Shown one piece after another: positions 33,907 to 43,377 of a DNA stretch of 64,000 bases. Within the stretch, counting starts at the first letter, position 1; each line of letters begins with the position of its first letter. The DNA is from Craterostigma plantagineum (lineage: Eukaryota; Streptophyta; Magnoliopsida; Lamiales; Linderniaceae): assembly GCA_027422505.1 (NCBI GenBank), contig JAPQWV010001632.1, positions 1 to 64,000 on the forward strand, written 5' to 3'. The translations under genes and the position numbers were made by a program. Under the pieces are notes generated by a model, which was not told the origin of the DNA, did no database searches, and was given only the letters and a program-made list of their open reading frames with translations.

Positions 33907-34354
33907 TCACGGCCTCTTAACGGCCTTCACGGCCGTGACGGCGGCTAAAAACCCTATTTCTTGACTTTCTGGCATGAGTCACGGCTTGTTACATCTGCAG
34001 TCACGGCCGTGAATCAATGGAATTTTCCTTCGTTGAGCTCTCTGTCCAGGTTCACGGCCTCGTACATAAATGTTCACGGCCGTGACGTTAAGTCCTTGAG
34101 CTACTGCCGTGATTCACGGCTCCTTGCTTGACGCTTCACGGCCGTGAATGTGTACATGTTCCAGATCTTCATATACTGCCCAAGTTCACGGCCCATCGCA
34201 TGATGTATCACGGCCGTGAAGGTCACTTACTTTTCTCTCTGCCGCTTTTCACGGCTCGTTGCAAAGGTGTTCACGGCCGTGAATATGAACATTGTCGATA
34301 TCCCACTTTTCTGCCGAGATTCACGGCCTATTGAGGTAAGGCTCACGGCCGTGA
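33907..34354 (-). repeat. Seven-unit palindrome/half-site array in LTR U3
   Basis: Seven full palindromes TCACGGCCGTGA start at 33927, 34001, 34074, 34136, 34208, 34271 and 34343. Each is preceded on the + strand by a half-site (TCACGGC or TCACGGCC) at 33907, 33979, 34052, 34114, 34186, 34249 and 34321. The half-to-full start distance is 22 bases in six pairs and 20 in one. Unit spacing is about 62-63 or 72-74 bases. The sequence between sites is not conserved. Open frames across it are by-products. Confidence 0.95.
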
Positions 34355-34555
34355 CTCCTTGTCCGACATCTTCATACTTGGCCAATTTCGCGTCGTTTCC
34401 GCCTCGTTTTCGTTCCTTTTCGCTCGATAATCATTCGAAGGTCCTACAATATTTAAATGGGTGTAAATAGAGCCAATAAATGCATAGAATGATCAAAACT
34501 TTCCTATTATAACCCAAATAAACATAACAATAAACGTATTAAAATACGTTTATCA

Positions 34556-34580
34556 AACCTCCCCACACTTAAGCTTTTGC
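34556..34580 (-). other. 3' polypurine tract of Athila-C
   Basis: Reverse strand CTTAAGTGTGGGGAGGTT directly before the LTR start TGATAAACG; preceded by TTGAGGACAAGC as in Athila-A. Confidence 0.88.
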
Positions 34581-35138
34581 TTGTCCTCAAGCAAAATAAA
34601 AGCAAGAAAAGGTTATCAAGATAACGGCACGACCATTCACAATTCACCAACGCAGATGGAAAACACAAATAGGAATTAAGCAAGCAATTATAGACACTGC
34701 AACAATAATCAGCACTCATCGACACGAATTTCATTAGCACTACTAATCGAGATCCACACCTCACAGGGATTCACTCAAATCACTCAGTGTATAGGCTAAT
34801 AAATCTGTGAATCGCTCAATTCATGCAATAATCTAGTCTCTACCATATGCTTGCTAGTCAATCGCACGTCTACAACTTAAAGCAGTTAGCATGAATCAGA
34901 AGGTCTTTTCGGGTTAAATGGGTTCAGATAGTAATGAGGTGGTAGTGGGATCACATATGAGTAGCAGTCGTGTCGGTCTTCATGTCATTGTCTAAAGCGC
35001 GCCAGGATCAACCCTTTTGATTACGCCGTCTTCATATTCTCTTATTTCTGCTGCGTTCCACTAAGCCTTTCTTCTTCCAAGTCTCGAAATGATGGAATGA
35101 TGTGGAATTCACGAGACCGGAAGATTATCAAAGGAAAG

Positions 35139-35169
<31 letters not shown>

Positions 35170-36190
35170 TCACAATAGCTTATCCTCGTTCCACTTCGTT
35201 TTTTTTTTTTTCTTTTTTTTTTTCTTTTTTTTTTTTTCACATTGAGGCGTTCTCCACTGCTTTCGGCGTTGTCTCGGAGTTGTCGGGTCATCCGGCTCGC
35301 TTTTCGACTTTGACATTCAACCTTCACTTCCTGCTTAACTCGGGTTCAGATGATCTCTGGAGGCTAATTTAGGTTAGTGGCTTATGATATACGAAGTGTA
35401 AGAAATAAATAGGCTTAGGCTCAAAGTGGCTAACTACGGTGATCAGTCGTGGTTGGAAACTTTGGCCCTGGACTTATTTCCTAATGCCTTCGTCATATTC
35501 ATACAAAACATACTATAAGCAATTTCAATGCGTATCAAACAAGCAAGTTCTAGAGAGACGTAAATTATGCACTACTCACACAACCAAGAAAAATGAGCAA
35601 AAGCTCGTCAGCTCAAACTCTCACAACGGAACATGGGTTATGTGTGTGAATCTCTCAAAGCAACACTATATCTATTCATGCTGAAAAGATTAAATCACTG
35701 ATGCATGTCTTTCATCGCTCACTAGACTCCCTAATATGCAATCCACATTGAGATGAACGCAAACAATCATGCCATATTTTCATAAATTTAATAGCCACGG
35801 CACCTAAAAAAAATTTCACGTAACTTTTCAACAAAATTCCCAACACAATTCCCCCTCCCCACACTTAAGATTCACGTTGTCCTCAACGTGTAAAATAAAT
35901 AACAGGAAGGTAAAAGAAGTTGAAAAGAACGTGACTCCCCTGAAAAATTGGCGTGGCCCTGCCTCCATCATTTGATATAGTTTGAACATGGTTGCTTCAC
36001 TGATTGTGAATATTTTGGGTTGTAGTGGCGTAAATTGTGACACGTTTCCTGAAAACACTGAAAAGAAAATTAAACGTACGCTGGAAATAAGAAGTAAACA
36101 GCAAAACGAGTCATAATCATCAAAAGTGTCTGGATGACTAGACCAAACAGACAGTGTTTGACAAAAGAAAAATCCCAACTGCAGTTGGAA
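34581..36190 (-). other. Athila-C 3' non-coding domain
   Basis: About 1.6 kb between the post-pol ORF and the LTR with no credible gene. It has blocks shared with the Athila-A post-pol region, a long T-run region (35143-35238; A-rich on the element strand) and the internal polypurine-like motif at 35848-35890. Confidence 0.65.
35848..35890 (-). other. Internal polypurine-tract-like motif (Athila-C)
   Basis: Reverse strand CACGTTGAGGACAACGTG, then CTTAAGTGTGGGGAGGGGG. The same layout is at 22433-22481 in Athila-A and, in modified form, at both true 3' polypurine tracts. Confidence 0.7.
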
Positions 36191-37528
36191 CTAAGGTGGT
36201 GGTGGTGAGGGCGGCCGAGGGCGAAGGAACGCCAGTGACTCCTGTGATCGCCTGACCGCGTCTTCCATGGCTTTAAGAGCCATCTCATATCGCTCTTGCT
36301 CCTCGCGATAGCGTCTGTGGGCTTCCTCGTTTCGACGCTCGTACTCGTCCTGACGGCGTCGTGTCTCCTCGTCACGCTGTATGGCCTCCTGATGGTAGCG
36401 GAGCATGTCCTCGCGCAGTGTGTGAAGGTCTGCGGCTGACGCGTAAGGAGCGACCCCTGATGATTCCCCCTCGTGGTAGCCGGAGGAATGGGAAGTGCCG
36501 GCAGCGTCTGGGTGAATGGGGAATGGCCCCGCACCCTCAATTTCCAGTGGCTCAGGGAATGCTTCACCGAGGTCCGTCTGCCCACGGTAAACTGCGTGCC
36601 AAACATAGACCTTGTTCGAACGGGACCAATTCGGCGCTTTGATCAGCATCTTCATCTTGAGCATCATGTCCTCATTCACCAGGTTTCGCCCACCCACAAT
36701 CGTCATCTCTGGTGGATTCGCTGGCCACAAGTTCATCCCCTTGATAACCTTCGTAATAAACGGCCCCACTGCGATCTTCCCGTGACTACGAACATCAGCC
36801 TGGGCACTGAAGGCGTGTGCCATGCCCAATCCTAAGTGCACCGGTTGACCATGCTGCATCCTGACCAAGTAGTACAGATCGCGAAGTCCAATCGCGCCGT
36901 GCGAGTCGCCCCTTGGTGTGAGCGAGGTCGAAAGCAACCGGTGGATGTAACGTAAACCAGGGCTCCTGAGCGAAGACGCTTTCGAGGTCTTCACACTAAA
37001 GGCAGGTTCGCCGGGTCGCACGAGTTCCTCCCAATAGGTCTGGCGCTGCGGCGGATAGCTAAGGTACTCCTTGTAATATGCATCTGGGTATTGGCCCTGT
37101 TCTCCAAAGTCTGGTACATTCAATCCAAGCGCCGTGCAAATATCGTCTTCATCGACGGTATGCTCTGTATTAAACGCCCTGAATTTGATTTTTTCACGCC
37201 CGTGCTCGTTGAAATTGTAGGTGGATAAGAACTCCAAGGTTAGCTCCTTATAGGCCGGCTCGTCAATGTGGAAGAAGTCGAGCCATCCGCTGAGGGACGC
37301 GTAGCCGGCCACTTGCTGGTCGATGTGATATTTTTCCAGCGTGTCGTGGTCAATCTGATCAGTCAGAATGAATTCCGTGCTCTTTAGCCGGTTGTAACGG
37401 GCCTGGTGTGTCTCATCGTCAAACTGCCCCATAGCTTCTAGCAGTGTCGTCGTGCGTTGGCCTCGACGTGGACGACTCGTTGATGGTGAATCGTGAGCAC
37501 GTCCTGCAGCGGTTCTGCTTTTACCCAT
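36191..37528 (-). CDS. Athila-C post-pol ORF (445 aa)
   Basis: An uninterrupted 445-codon frame in the position of the env-like ORF of Athila elements. The N-terminus (1-30) is basic and Ser/Arg-rich. A globular core (about 40-330) has YNFNEHGREKIKFRAFNTEHTVDEDDICTALGLN and GLRYIHRLLSTSLTPRGDSHGAIGLRDLYYL, similar to the region known in plant elements as the Athila ORF1 or putative plant transposon protein domain; I could not verify that by search. A charged helix rich in Glu and Arg (about 375-430) suggests a coiled coil, and the tail is Pro-rich (RPRPPSPPPP). I see no signal peptide or membrane helix, so an envelope role is not supported. The start is the first ATG after a candidate splice acceptor at 37534. 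Confidence 0.8.
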   Translation of the reverse strand: MGKSRTAAGRAHDSPSTSRPRRGQRTTTLLEAMGQFDDETHQARYNRLKSTEFILTDQIDHDTLEKYHIDQQVAGYASLSGWLDFFHIDEPAYKELTLEFLSTYNFNEHGREKIKFRAFNTEHTVDEDDICTALGLNVPDFGEQGQYPDAYYKEYLSYPPQRQTYWEELVRPGEPAFSVKTSKASSLRSPGLRYIHRLLSTSLTPRGDSHGAIGLRDLYYLVRMQHGQPVHLGLGMAHAFSAQADVRSHGKIAVGPFITKVIKGMNLWPANPPEMTIVGGRNLVNEDMMLKMKMLIKAPNWSRSNKVYVWHAVYRGQTDLGEAFPEPLEIEGAGPFPIHPDAAGTSHSSGYHEGESSGVAPYASAADLHTLREDMLRYHQEAIQRDEETRRRQDEYERRNEEAHRRYREEQERYEMALKAMEDAVRRSQESLAFLRPRPPSPPPP

Positions 37529-37533
37529 GGTAC

Positions 37534-38131
37534 CTAGAAGTCCAAATGTTAGTTGGCGAGAAAATGATAATCAACACAGCTCGACTCGACCAACGTCGCG
37601 ACAAAATTCACAATCCTTAAAACAAGAACATTTACAATTTCAAAGCGGCATTTTGTCGAACACATACAAGACAATCTAAAATACTCCTTCTAATTGCAAT
37701 AATCAATCAATCAAGCACATTCCTCAACATTAGACGATTATCCAACGCAAAATGATCCATGAAAAGCAACCAATTTGGGTAAAATTTTCCAAATTCCCAA
37801 AATCTCATTGTTAGGGTTTAGCATTCCAAATCGAAAATTTAACCAACGAAATCATGAAATTAGTCACACCCAGGCGTTCAAAGCATAAATCTAACCATAA
37901 AGAGCAATACAAACACCAAAATTGACCCAAATTGTAAAAGCCCCAATTTCGAAGATTAGGGTTCATCGCCCAAAATCGAAATTAATACACCAAAACGATA
38001 AATCTGTTAAGCAAAACACGTTTATAGCGTAAATCTTTCCATGGGAGAGCAATGTGAACGTTCAATTCGAACCCAAATCCGAAAAAAATGCGAAAATCGT
38101 TCATTAAAAGCCTTGCGAGAGAATGACATAC
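37534..38131 (-). other. Candidate 598-nt 5' UTR intron of the post-pol ORF
   Basis: Donor CAAG|GTATGT (GT at 38131-38130), AT-rich interior, branch-point-like CTAAC and acceptor GGACTTCTAG|G ending at 37534, six bases before the ATG at 37528. All parts fit plant splice consensus. The stretch holds no open frame of interest. Confidence 0.55.
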
Positions 38132-38302
38132 CTTGTTGCGTGAATCACTGTGAAAAAGAGGGAAGGTGGATGTTTTGATGTCGCTAACAATGCAAGTGGC
38201 GAACGTTGTGGCCGGAGTTGTGTTTTTCGTTATGAATTTGGCGAGAAATCGTCGATGGTTGGATGTTTTTCGGTGTGAAATAGCGAGAGGAGATGAAATG
38301 AG

Positions 38303-38310
38303 TTTTAATA
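38303..38310 (-). promoter_or_regulatory. TATA-like box for the post-pol ORF
   Basis: TATTAAAA on the reverse strand, 17 bases from the palindrome array and about 170 bases before the candidate splice donor. A weak TATA match; its place mirrors the array-TATA arrangement in the LTR. Confidence 0.4.
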
Positions 38311-38326
38311 GTTGAAATTCGCAGAG

Positions 38327-38841
38327 TCACGGCCGTGAATCGCACTCAATTAGCCGTGAATCCGAGCAGAATGCTCCTTTCGTCTAGCTCACGGCCGTGA
38401 GTCGAGTTCCATTGGCCGTGAAGGCGGGCAGTGAGTTTAACCCGTCACATTCACGGCCGTGACTCGCGAAACACGGGCCGTGACAGCTTTTTTTCCTTTT
38501 TTTCTTTTTTTTTTTTTTTTAATTATTATTATTATTTATTATTATTTTTTTATTTTATTATTTTTTTTATTTTTTTTTTTTCAATTTTTTTTTTTTTTTT
38601 TAAACCGTCTCAGTCACGGCCGTGAATTGTTATCCACAAACCGTGACGAAGGACAGTGGATGAGTAATCTACTGTTCACGGCCGTGACTCACGAGCAACT
38701 AACCGTGAATGTTGGCAGTGTGAGATAGGGTTGTTGCTCAACGATTCACGGCCGTGAGTGACTAAGCATATGGCCGTGAATTTTAGCAGTAGCTGTAGTT
38801 GGCCATAGTCGCGACCGTGACTTTCGAATCATTGGCCGTGA
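38327..38841 (+). repeat. Internal palindrome/half-site array between divergent ORFs
   Basis: Palindromes TCACGGCCGTGA at 38327, 38389, 38451, 38614, 38676 and 38746 plus a degenerate one at about 38809. Each is followed by a half-site (GGCCGTGA, GCCGTGA or CCGTGA) ending 21 bases further on (22 in one case). Unit spacing is 62 bases in three intervals, 63 and 70 in others; one interval is widened by about 100 bases of T-rich sequence (38488-38600). The same module is in both LTRs. Confidence 0.94.
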
Positions 38842-39067
38842 CTTCTTTTTTTTTTTTTTTTTTTTTAATTATTTAATATATATTTTAACTATGATTGACA
38901 CGCAATCAACGAATTTTTCGAGAACGATTGGCGCAAGGAAAAATCTGATAATCGACAAACGAAATATCACTTTCTCGCTCGGCGTCAGATCATCCAAGTC
39001 AAAAATTCGTCTGTATCATTTATGGGATTTGCTGATACGACAATGATATTTTTGTGCCGTTCATGCC

Positions 39068-39076
39068 TATAAATAG
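39068..39076 (+). promoter_or_regulatory. TATA box of the opposite-strand small gene
   Basis: TATAAATAG on the + strand, 227 bases after the array and 91 bases before the ATG at 39167. It is a perfect plant TATA box in a region where the element itself is transcribed from the other strand. Confidence 0.65.
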
Positions 39077-39166
39077 ACAGTGGTAGAACAACACAATAGC
39101 ATCATCTACCATAAATCCTACGTCTTTACAATCTTATTTTTGAAATTTCTGGGTTAGCTAGCCACT

Positions 39167-39331
39167 ATGTATTGGGGACAGCAGCAAGACCGTGAGAATG
39201 AGAGTGAAGAATACGTGAGGTTTCGACGCAACTTAGACATGCTGTCACTCTACTTCGCTCTTCTTGTGGGTTTGTTCGCAGTTTTACTCGCTTTCGTGTG
39301 TTGGGTTCTCACAAGGTGCACTTGTGAGTAA
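39167..39331 (+). CDS. Opposite-strand 54-aa single-pass membrane protein ORF
   Basis: A 54-codon frame running against the Athila-C genes, between pol and the array. The first 24 residues are hydrophilic and acidic (ENESEEY), then comes RFRR. Residues about 28-48 form one strongly hydrophobic helix (LYFALLVGLFAVLLAFVCWVL), followed by TRCTCE with two Cys near the membrane face. The ATG has A at -3. It has its own TATA box and two AATAAA signals downstream (39350-39355, 39502-39507). I do not recognise the protein. Extra ORFs, including antisense ones, are known in Tat/Athila-clade elements; this could be one, or a chance frame. Context makes the first more likely. Confidence 0.55.
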   Translation: MYWGQQQDRENESEEYVRFRRNLDMLSLYFALLVGLFAVLLAFVCWVLTRCTCE

Positions 39332-39501
39332 CCCGCCCTTATGAAGCAAAATAAACTATTGTTCTGTCTTTTGTTCGCAGTTTTAATTTGCTTTTGTCTT
39401 GGTCTTTTACACGTTGTAATGGTGTTGTAACCATCATTGTAGTAAAACTATGTTCCTATCTCATCTTTCGATCCTGCGTTGTACCCATCTTCGATGTTTG
39501 T

Positions 39502-39507
39502 AATAAA
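39502..39507 (+). terminator. Possible poly-A signal of the small gene
   Basis: AATAAA about 170 bases after the stop of the 54-codon ORF; an earlier one is at 39350-39355. The reverse-strand pol ends at 39718 beyond it. Confidence 0.35.
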
Positions 39508-39717
39508 CTTATTATTAATTAACTATTACTGTTATTATTATTATTTGTTGTTATTAGTGTTTTATTTAATTTAATATATATATAGGTTTAGATTTTTTTA
39601 TTTTTTTATTTTTTTTTTATATATATATATATACCTAAAACATAAAATAGAAATACCTGGGTTGCCTCCCAAGGAGCGCTTCTTTTAACGTCTCAGCCTG
39701 ACGTCCTTCCTGGGCTC

Positions 39718-42700
39718 TTATGCTGGCTTGAAATCGAGGTATAATACCTCCTTGTCGCTCAAATTTTCCTCGCCTCCATGATAATGCTTCAATCGGTGCC
39801 CATTCACCTTGAAAGTACCCTGTCCCATACCTGAAATCTCAACAGTACCGTATGAGAAAACACGAGTAACAGTGAACGGTCCTGACCAACGTGACCTAAG
39901 CTTACCAGGAAAAAGCCTAAGTCGAGAATTAAAGAGGAGGACTTGGTCCCCTTCTTGAAATTCTCGTCTGTGCCTAATTTTGTTATCATGGTAGACTTTT
40001 GAACGCTCCTTATACATTCTGGCGTTATCATAAGCTGATAATCGCCACTCGTCAAGCTCATTAATTTGGAGCTGCCGCTTTTCACCGGCTTTCCCCAAAT
40101 TCATATCCAATGACTTAATTGCCCAATAGGCTTTATGTTCGATTTCTACGGGGAGGTGGCATGCCTTCCCGTAAACCAATCTATACGGTGTAGTACCTAT
40201 TGGTGTCTTATACGCGGTTCTATACGCCCAAAGTGCGTCATTAAGCTTATTAGCCCACTCCTTACGGTTCCCAGCTATAGTTTTCTCAAGAATACGTTTT
40301 AACTCGCGGTTTACGACTTCTACCTGACCGCTAGCCTGAGGGTGATAAGGGGTGGACAGACTGTGTTTAACACCATATCGATCTAAGGTACGTGCAAATT
40401 GGGTGTTACAGAAATGGGTGCCTCTATCGCTAATGATGCATCTAGGTGCCCCAAATCGTGAAATTAATGCTCGTAAAAATCGCACAACAACCCTAGCATC
40501 GTTCGTGGGTAAAGCTTGCGCCTCGGCCCACTTAGACACATAGTCTACAGCAACCAGAATGTACTTATTATTATACGAACTAGGAAACGGGCCCATGAAA
40601 TCTATACCCCAAACATCGAAAATCTCAGAAACTAGAATAAAATTTTGAGGCATTTCATCACGTTTTGAGATATTACCTGTGCGCTGACATTGATCACAAA
40701 TGTCAACGTACCGTTGGGCGTCTTTGAAAATCGTTGGCCAATAAAACCCGCTTTCCAGCACCTTCTGAGCTGTTCGATTGGCTGCATAATGCCCTCCAGT
40801 AGGTCCGCTATGGCAATGCCCTAGAATCTTCGTCGTCTCAGGGGGAGCAACACATCGTCGTATCATCTGGTCTGCACATCGCCTGAACAGATATGGATCT
40901 TCCCAAAAGTAATACTTCAAGTCAGAAAAGAATTTCTTCTTTTGCTGACTTGTGTATCCCTTTGGTAGAACCCTCGCAACAAGATAGTTAGCGTAATCTG
41001 CAAACCAGGGAGTGTTGTCACTCACCACCTGTATTGAGTAAAGATGCTCGTCTGGGAACCTATCTTGTATCGGCTTTCCGTCCTTGTGGTATATTTCGGA
41101 CTCCTCCAGTCGAGAGAGGTGGTCCGCCGCTAGGTTCTCCGCACCTTTCTTATCCCGAATCTCAATATCGAACTCTTGCAGTAGTAGGATCCATCTGATC
41201 AGCCGTGGCTTGGCGTCGGGCTTTGCTAACAAGTACTTAAGAGCAGAATGGTCAGTAAAAACAATAACTTTGGATAGGATAAGATATGACCTGAACTTGT
41301 CGAAAGCAAACACGACAGCCAACAGCTCCTTTTCGGTGGTCGTGTAATTAGCTTGGGCTGCGTCTAGCGTCTTACTCGCGTAATATATCGGCCTGAAATG
41401 GTTGTCCTTACGCTGCCCTAGCACGGCTCCAACTGCATAGTCACTAGCATCGCACATTAGTTCAAAGGGCAGCCCCCAGTCAGGGGCGACCATGATAGGT
41501 GCTGCGATCAATCGCTCCTTAAGCAAATTAAAGGCATGCAAACATTCATCGTTAAAATCAAACGGAGCATCTTTCTCAAGTAATCTAGACATGGGTCGAG
41601 CAATTTTAGAAAAATCCTTAATGAACCTACGATAAAAGCCAGCATGTCCTAGAAAACTCCTAATTGATCTCACGTTCGAGGGGACAGGTAATTTTTCTAT
41701 TGTCTCTAATTTAGCTCGGTCCACTTCGATTCCTTTAGAGGAAATCTTATGGCCCAGAACTATACCCTCTCGAACCATGAAATGACACTTCTCCCAATTA
41801 AGTGCCAAGTTCGTTTCTTCGCAGCGTGCGAGTACAAGCTTCAGATTAGCAAGGCATACATCAAACGACGACCCAAATACCGAAAAATCATCCATAAACA
41901 CCTCCATTACCTCACCTACCAACTCGTCGAATATTGCCATCATACATCGCTGGAAGGTGGCCGGAGCGTTGCATAGACCGAATGGCATCCTTCGATACGC
42001 AAACGTACCGAAGGGACAAGTGAATGTGGTCTTCTCCTGGTCCTCAGGTGCAATGGGAATCTGCAGATATCCTGAAAGACCATCGAGAAAGCAATAAAAT
42101 GAATGACCAGATAATTTTTCTAGCATTTGATCAATAAATGGTAAGGGGAAATGGTCCTTTCTCGTGGCGTCGTTTAATTTTCTGTAGTCGATGCACACAC
42201 GCCACCCAGTAACGGTCCTTGTTGGAATCAACTCATTCTTATCGTTAGTGACGACCGTCATTCCTCCCTTCTTCGGGACCACTTGGACCGGACTTACCCA
42301 AGCGCTATCTGAGATAGGGTAGATCATCCCCGCGTCTAATAGCTTAATAACCTCTTTCTTCACGACATCTTTCATATTCGGATTGAGTCGCCTTTGACGT
42401 TGGGCGACTGGCTTAAACTCGTCCTCCATCAGGATCTTATGCGTACAGTAGCTCGGACTGATCCCTCTGATGTCGGATAACTTCCACGCCAATGCCTTCT
42501 TGTGTGCTCTCAACACTTCCAAAAGCTGGCCCTTCTGTCCGTCGTCGAGACTCGATGAAATGATGACTGGTAGCCCTCCATTGTTTCCGAGAAACGCATA
42601 CTCGAGGTGGTCAGGTAACGGCTTCAACTCTAGGACGGGTGGCTCCTCGACCGAGCTCTTTTCCTTGTCTTCTTCGCTACTCTCGTCGATAGCTATGATG

Positions 42701-43377
42701 GGCTCGTCGACTTCCTCCCCACACTCGTCAATTGCCAAAATTTGCTGTGTATCCTGCTCGTAGGGGAACTGTGATAGACCTTGTACAGAAAAGAAAAAAT
42801 CATGCTCAATAGCGTCTAAGTAGTAACACTTATCATCATGCTCATTAGTCTTCTTCATCGACTCAGCCATATTGAACGTAACTTTTTCACCGTCTACCGT
42901 CAAAGTTAACGTCCCATTTCTAACATCTATCATAGTTTCACCGGTAGCTAAAAATGGTCTACCTAGAATCAATGGAACGTTCTCATCCTCCTCCATATCT
43001 AAGATAACAAAGTCGGCGGGAATCACAAATTTACCTACCTTTACTAGGACATCCTCAATAACACCCCTAGGGTATTTTAACGAACGATCAGCTAATTGAA
43101 GACTCATCCTAGTGGGTCGTGGTTCACCTAGTCCTAAGCGCTTAAACATGGAATACGGCATTAAATTTATGCTAGCTCCTAGATCAGCTAAAGCGCGTTC
43201 AACAACTAAGTCTCCTATAAGACAGGGAATCGTAAAACTCCCTGGGTCTTTGAGCTTCTTCGGCATCTTATTTTGAAGTATCGCCGAGCATTCCCCTCGT
43301 AAGCACACCGTGGAAACATGTTCGAGTTTCCTCCTGTTCGTCAATAGGTCCTTCAAGAATTTGGCGAAGCTGGGCAT
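39718..43377 (-). CDS. pol: Athila-C pol polyprotein: PR-RT-RH-INT (1219 aa)
   Basis: An uninterrupted frame with all catalytic motifs. Protease: DLGA at residues 65-68, [10 protein letters not shown] at about 137-146. [13 protein letters not shown] near 392-402 and FMDD at 494-497. RNase H acids: D643, E684, D709, D752. Integrase: zinc-finger H856/H863/C894/C897 and D926, D984, E1020. The C-terminal block [18 protein letters not shown] is followed by [11 protein letters not shown]. It matures viral-like particles, makes cDNA and inserts it. As the first ATG follows the gag region without a clear separation, pol may be made as a fusion with gag; the 1219 codons begin where the frame opens. 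It appears potentially functional. Confidence 0.95.
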   Translation of the reverse strand: MPSFAKFLKDLLTNRRKLEHVSTVCLRGECSAILQNKMPKKLKDPGSFTIPCLIGDLVVERALADLGASINLMPYSMFKRLGLGEPRPTRMSLQLADRSLKYPRGVIEDVLVKVGKFVIPADFVILDMEEDENVPLILGRPFLATGETMIDVRNGTLTLTVDGEKVTFNMAESMKKTNEHDDKCYYLDAIEHDFFFSVQGLSQFPYEQDTQQILAIDECGEEVDEPIIAIDESSEEDKEKSSVEEPPVLELKPLPDHLEYAFLGNNGGLPVIISSSLDDGQKGQLLEVLRAHKKALAWKLSDIRGISPSYCTHKILMEDEFKPVAQRQRRLNPNMKDVVKKEVIKLLDAGMIYPISDSAWVSPVQVVPKKGGMTVVTNDKNELIPTRTVTGWRVCIDYRKLNDATRKDHFPLPFIDQMLEKLSGHSFYCFLDGLSGYLQIPIAPEDQEKTTFTCPFGTFAYRRMPFGLCNAPATFQRCMMAIFDELVGEVMEVFMDDFSVFGSSFDVCLANLKLVLARCEETNLALNWEKCHFMVREGIVLGHKISSKGIEVDRAKLETIEKLPVPSNVRSIRSFLGHAGFYRRFIKDFSKIARPMSRLLEKDAPFDFNDECLHAFNLLKERLIAAPIMVAPDWGLPFELMCDASDYAVGAVLGQRKDNHFRPIYYASKTLDAAQANYTTTEKELLAVVFAFDKFRSYLILSKVIVFTDHSALKYLLAKPDAKPRLIRWILLLQEFDIEIRDKKGAENLAADHLSRLEESEIYHKDGKPIQDRFPDEHLYSIQVVSDNTPWFADYANYLVARVLPKGYTSQQKKKFFSDLKYYFWEDPYLFRRCADQMIRRCVAPPETTKILGHCHSGPTGGHYAANRTAQKVLESGFYWPTIFKDAQRYVDICDQCQRTGNISKRDEMPQNFILVSEIFDVWGIDFMGPFPSSYNNKYILVAVDYVSKWAEAQALPTNDARVVVRFLRALISRFGAPRCIISDRGTHFCNTQFARTLDRYGVKHSLSTPYHPQASGQVEVVNRELKRILEKTIAGNRKEWANKLNDALWAYRTAYKTPIGTTPYRLVYGKACHLPVEIEHKAYWAIKSLDMNLGKAGEKRQLQINELDEWRLSAYDNARMYKERSKVYHDNKIRHRREFQEGDQVLLFNSRLRLFPGKLRSRWSGPFTVTRVFSYGTVEISGMGQGTFKVNGHRLKHYHGGEENLSDKEVLYLDFKPA

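Larger units (their letters stand above)
32891..34555 (-). mobile_element. Athila-C 3' LTR
   Basis: 1665 bases; on the reverse strand starts TGATAAACG and ends CACGCGATCA. U3 (34555 down to about 33870) holds the seven-unit palindrome array, followed by a TATA-like box. Beyond it are three copies of GCTGTCGCCCTA (33310-33440). Confidence 0.95.

Noticed and set aside
33907..34354. CRISPR-like array: regular repeats with unique spacers
   Set aside because: The repeats are 12-base palindromes with half-sites in a plant LTR, present in three copies in one retrotransposon; no cas genes, and the host is a eukaryote.
34128..34470. Open frames of 68 and 84 codons repeated identically at 46716-47058
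   Set aside because: They run through the palindrome array and recur because the LTR is duplicated; the peptides reflect the repeated CACGGCCGTGA word.
38431..38728. Phe/Tyr-rich ORFs on the + strand next to the array
   Set aside because: They translate the T-rich insert within the array; no domain and no conservation to judge by.
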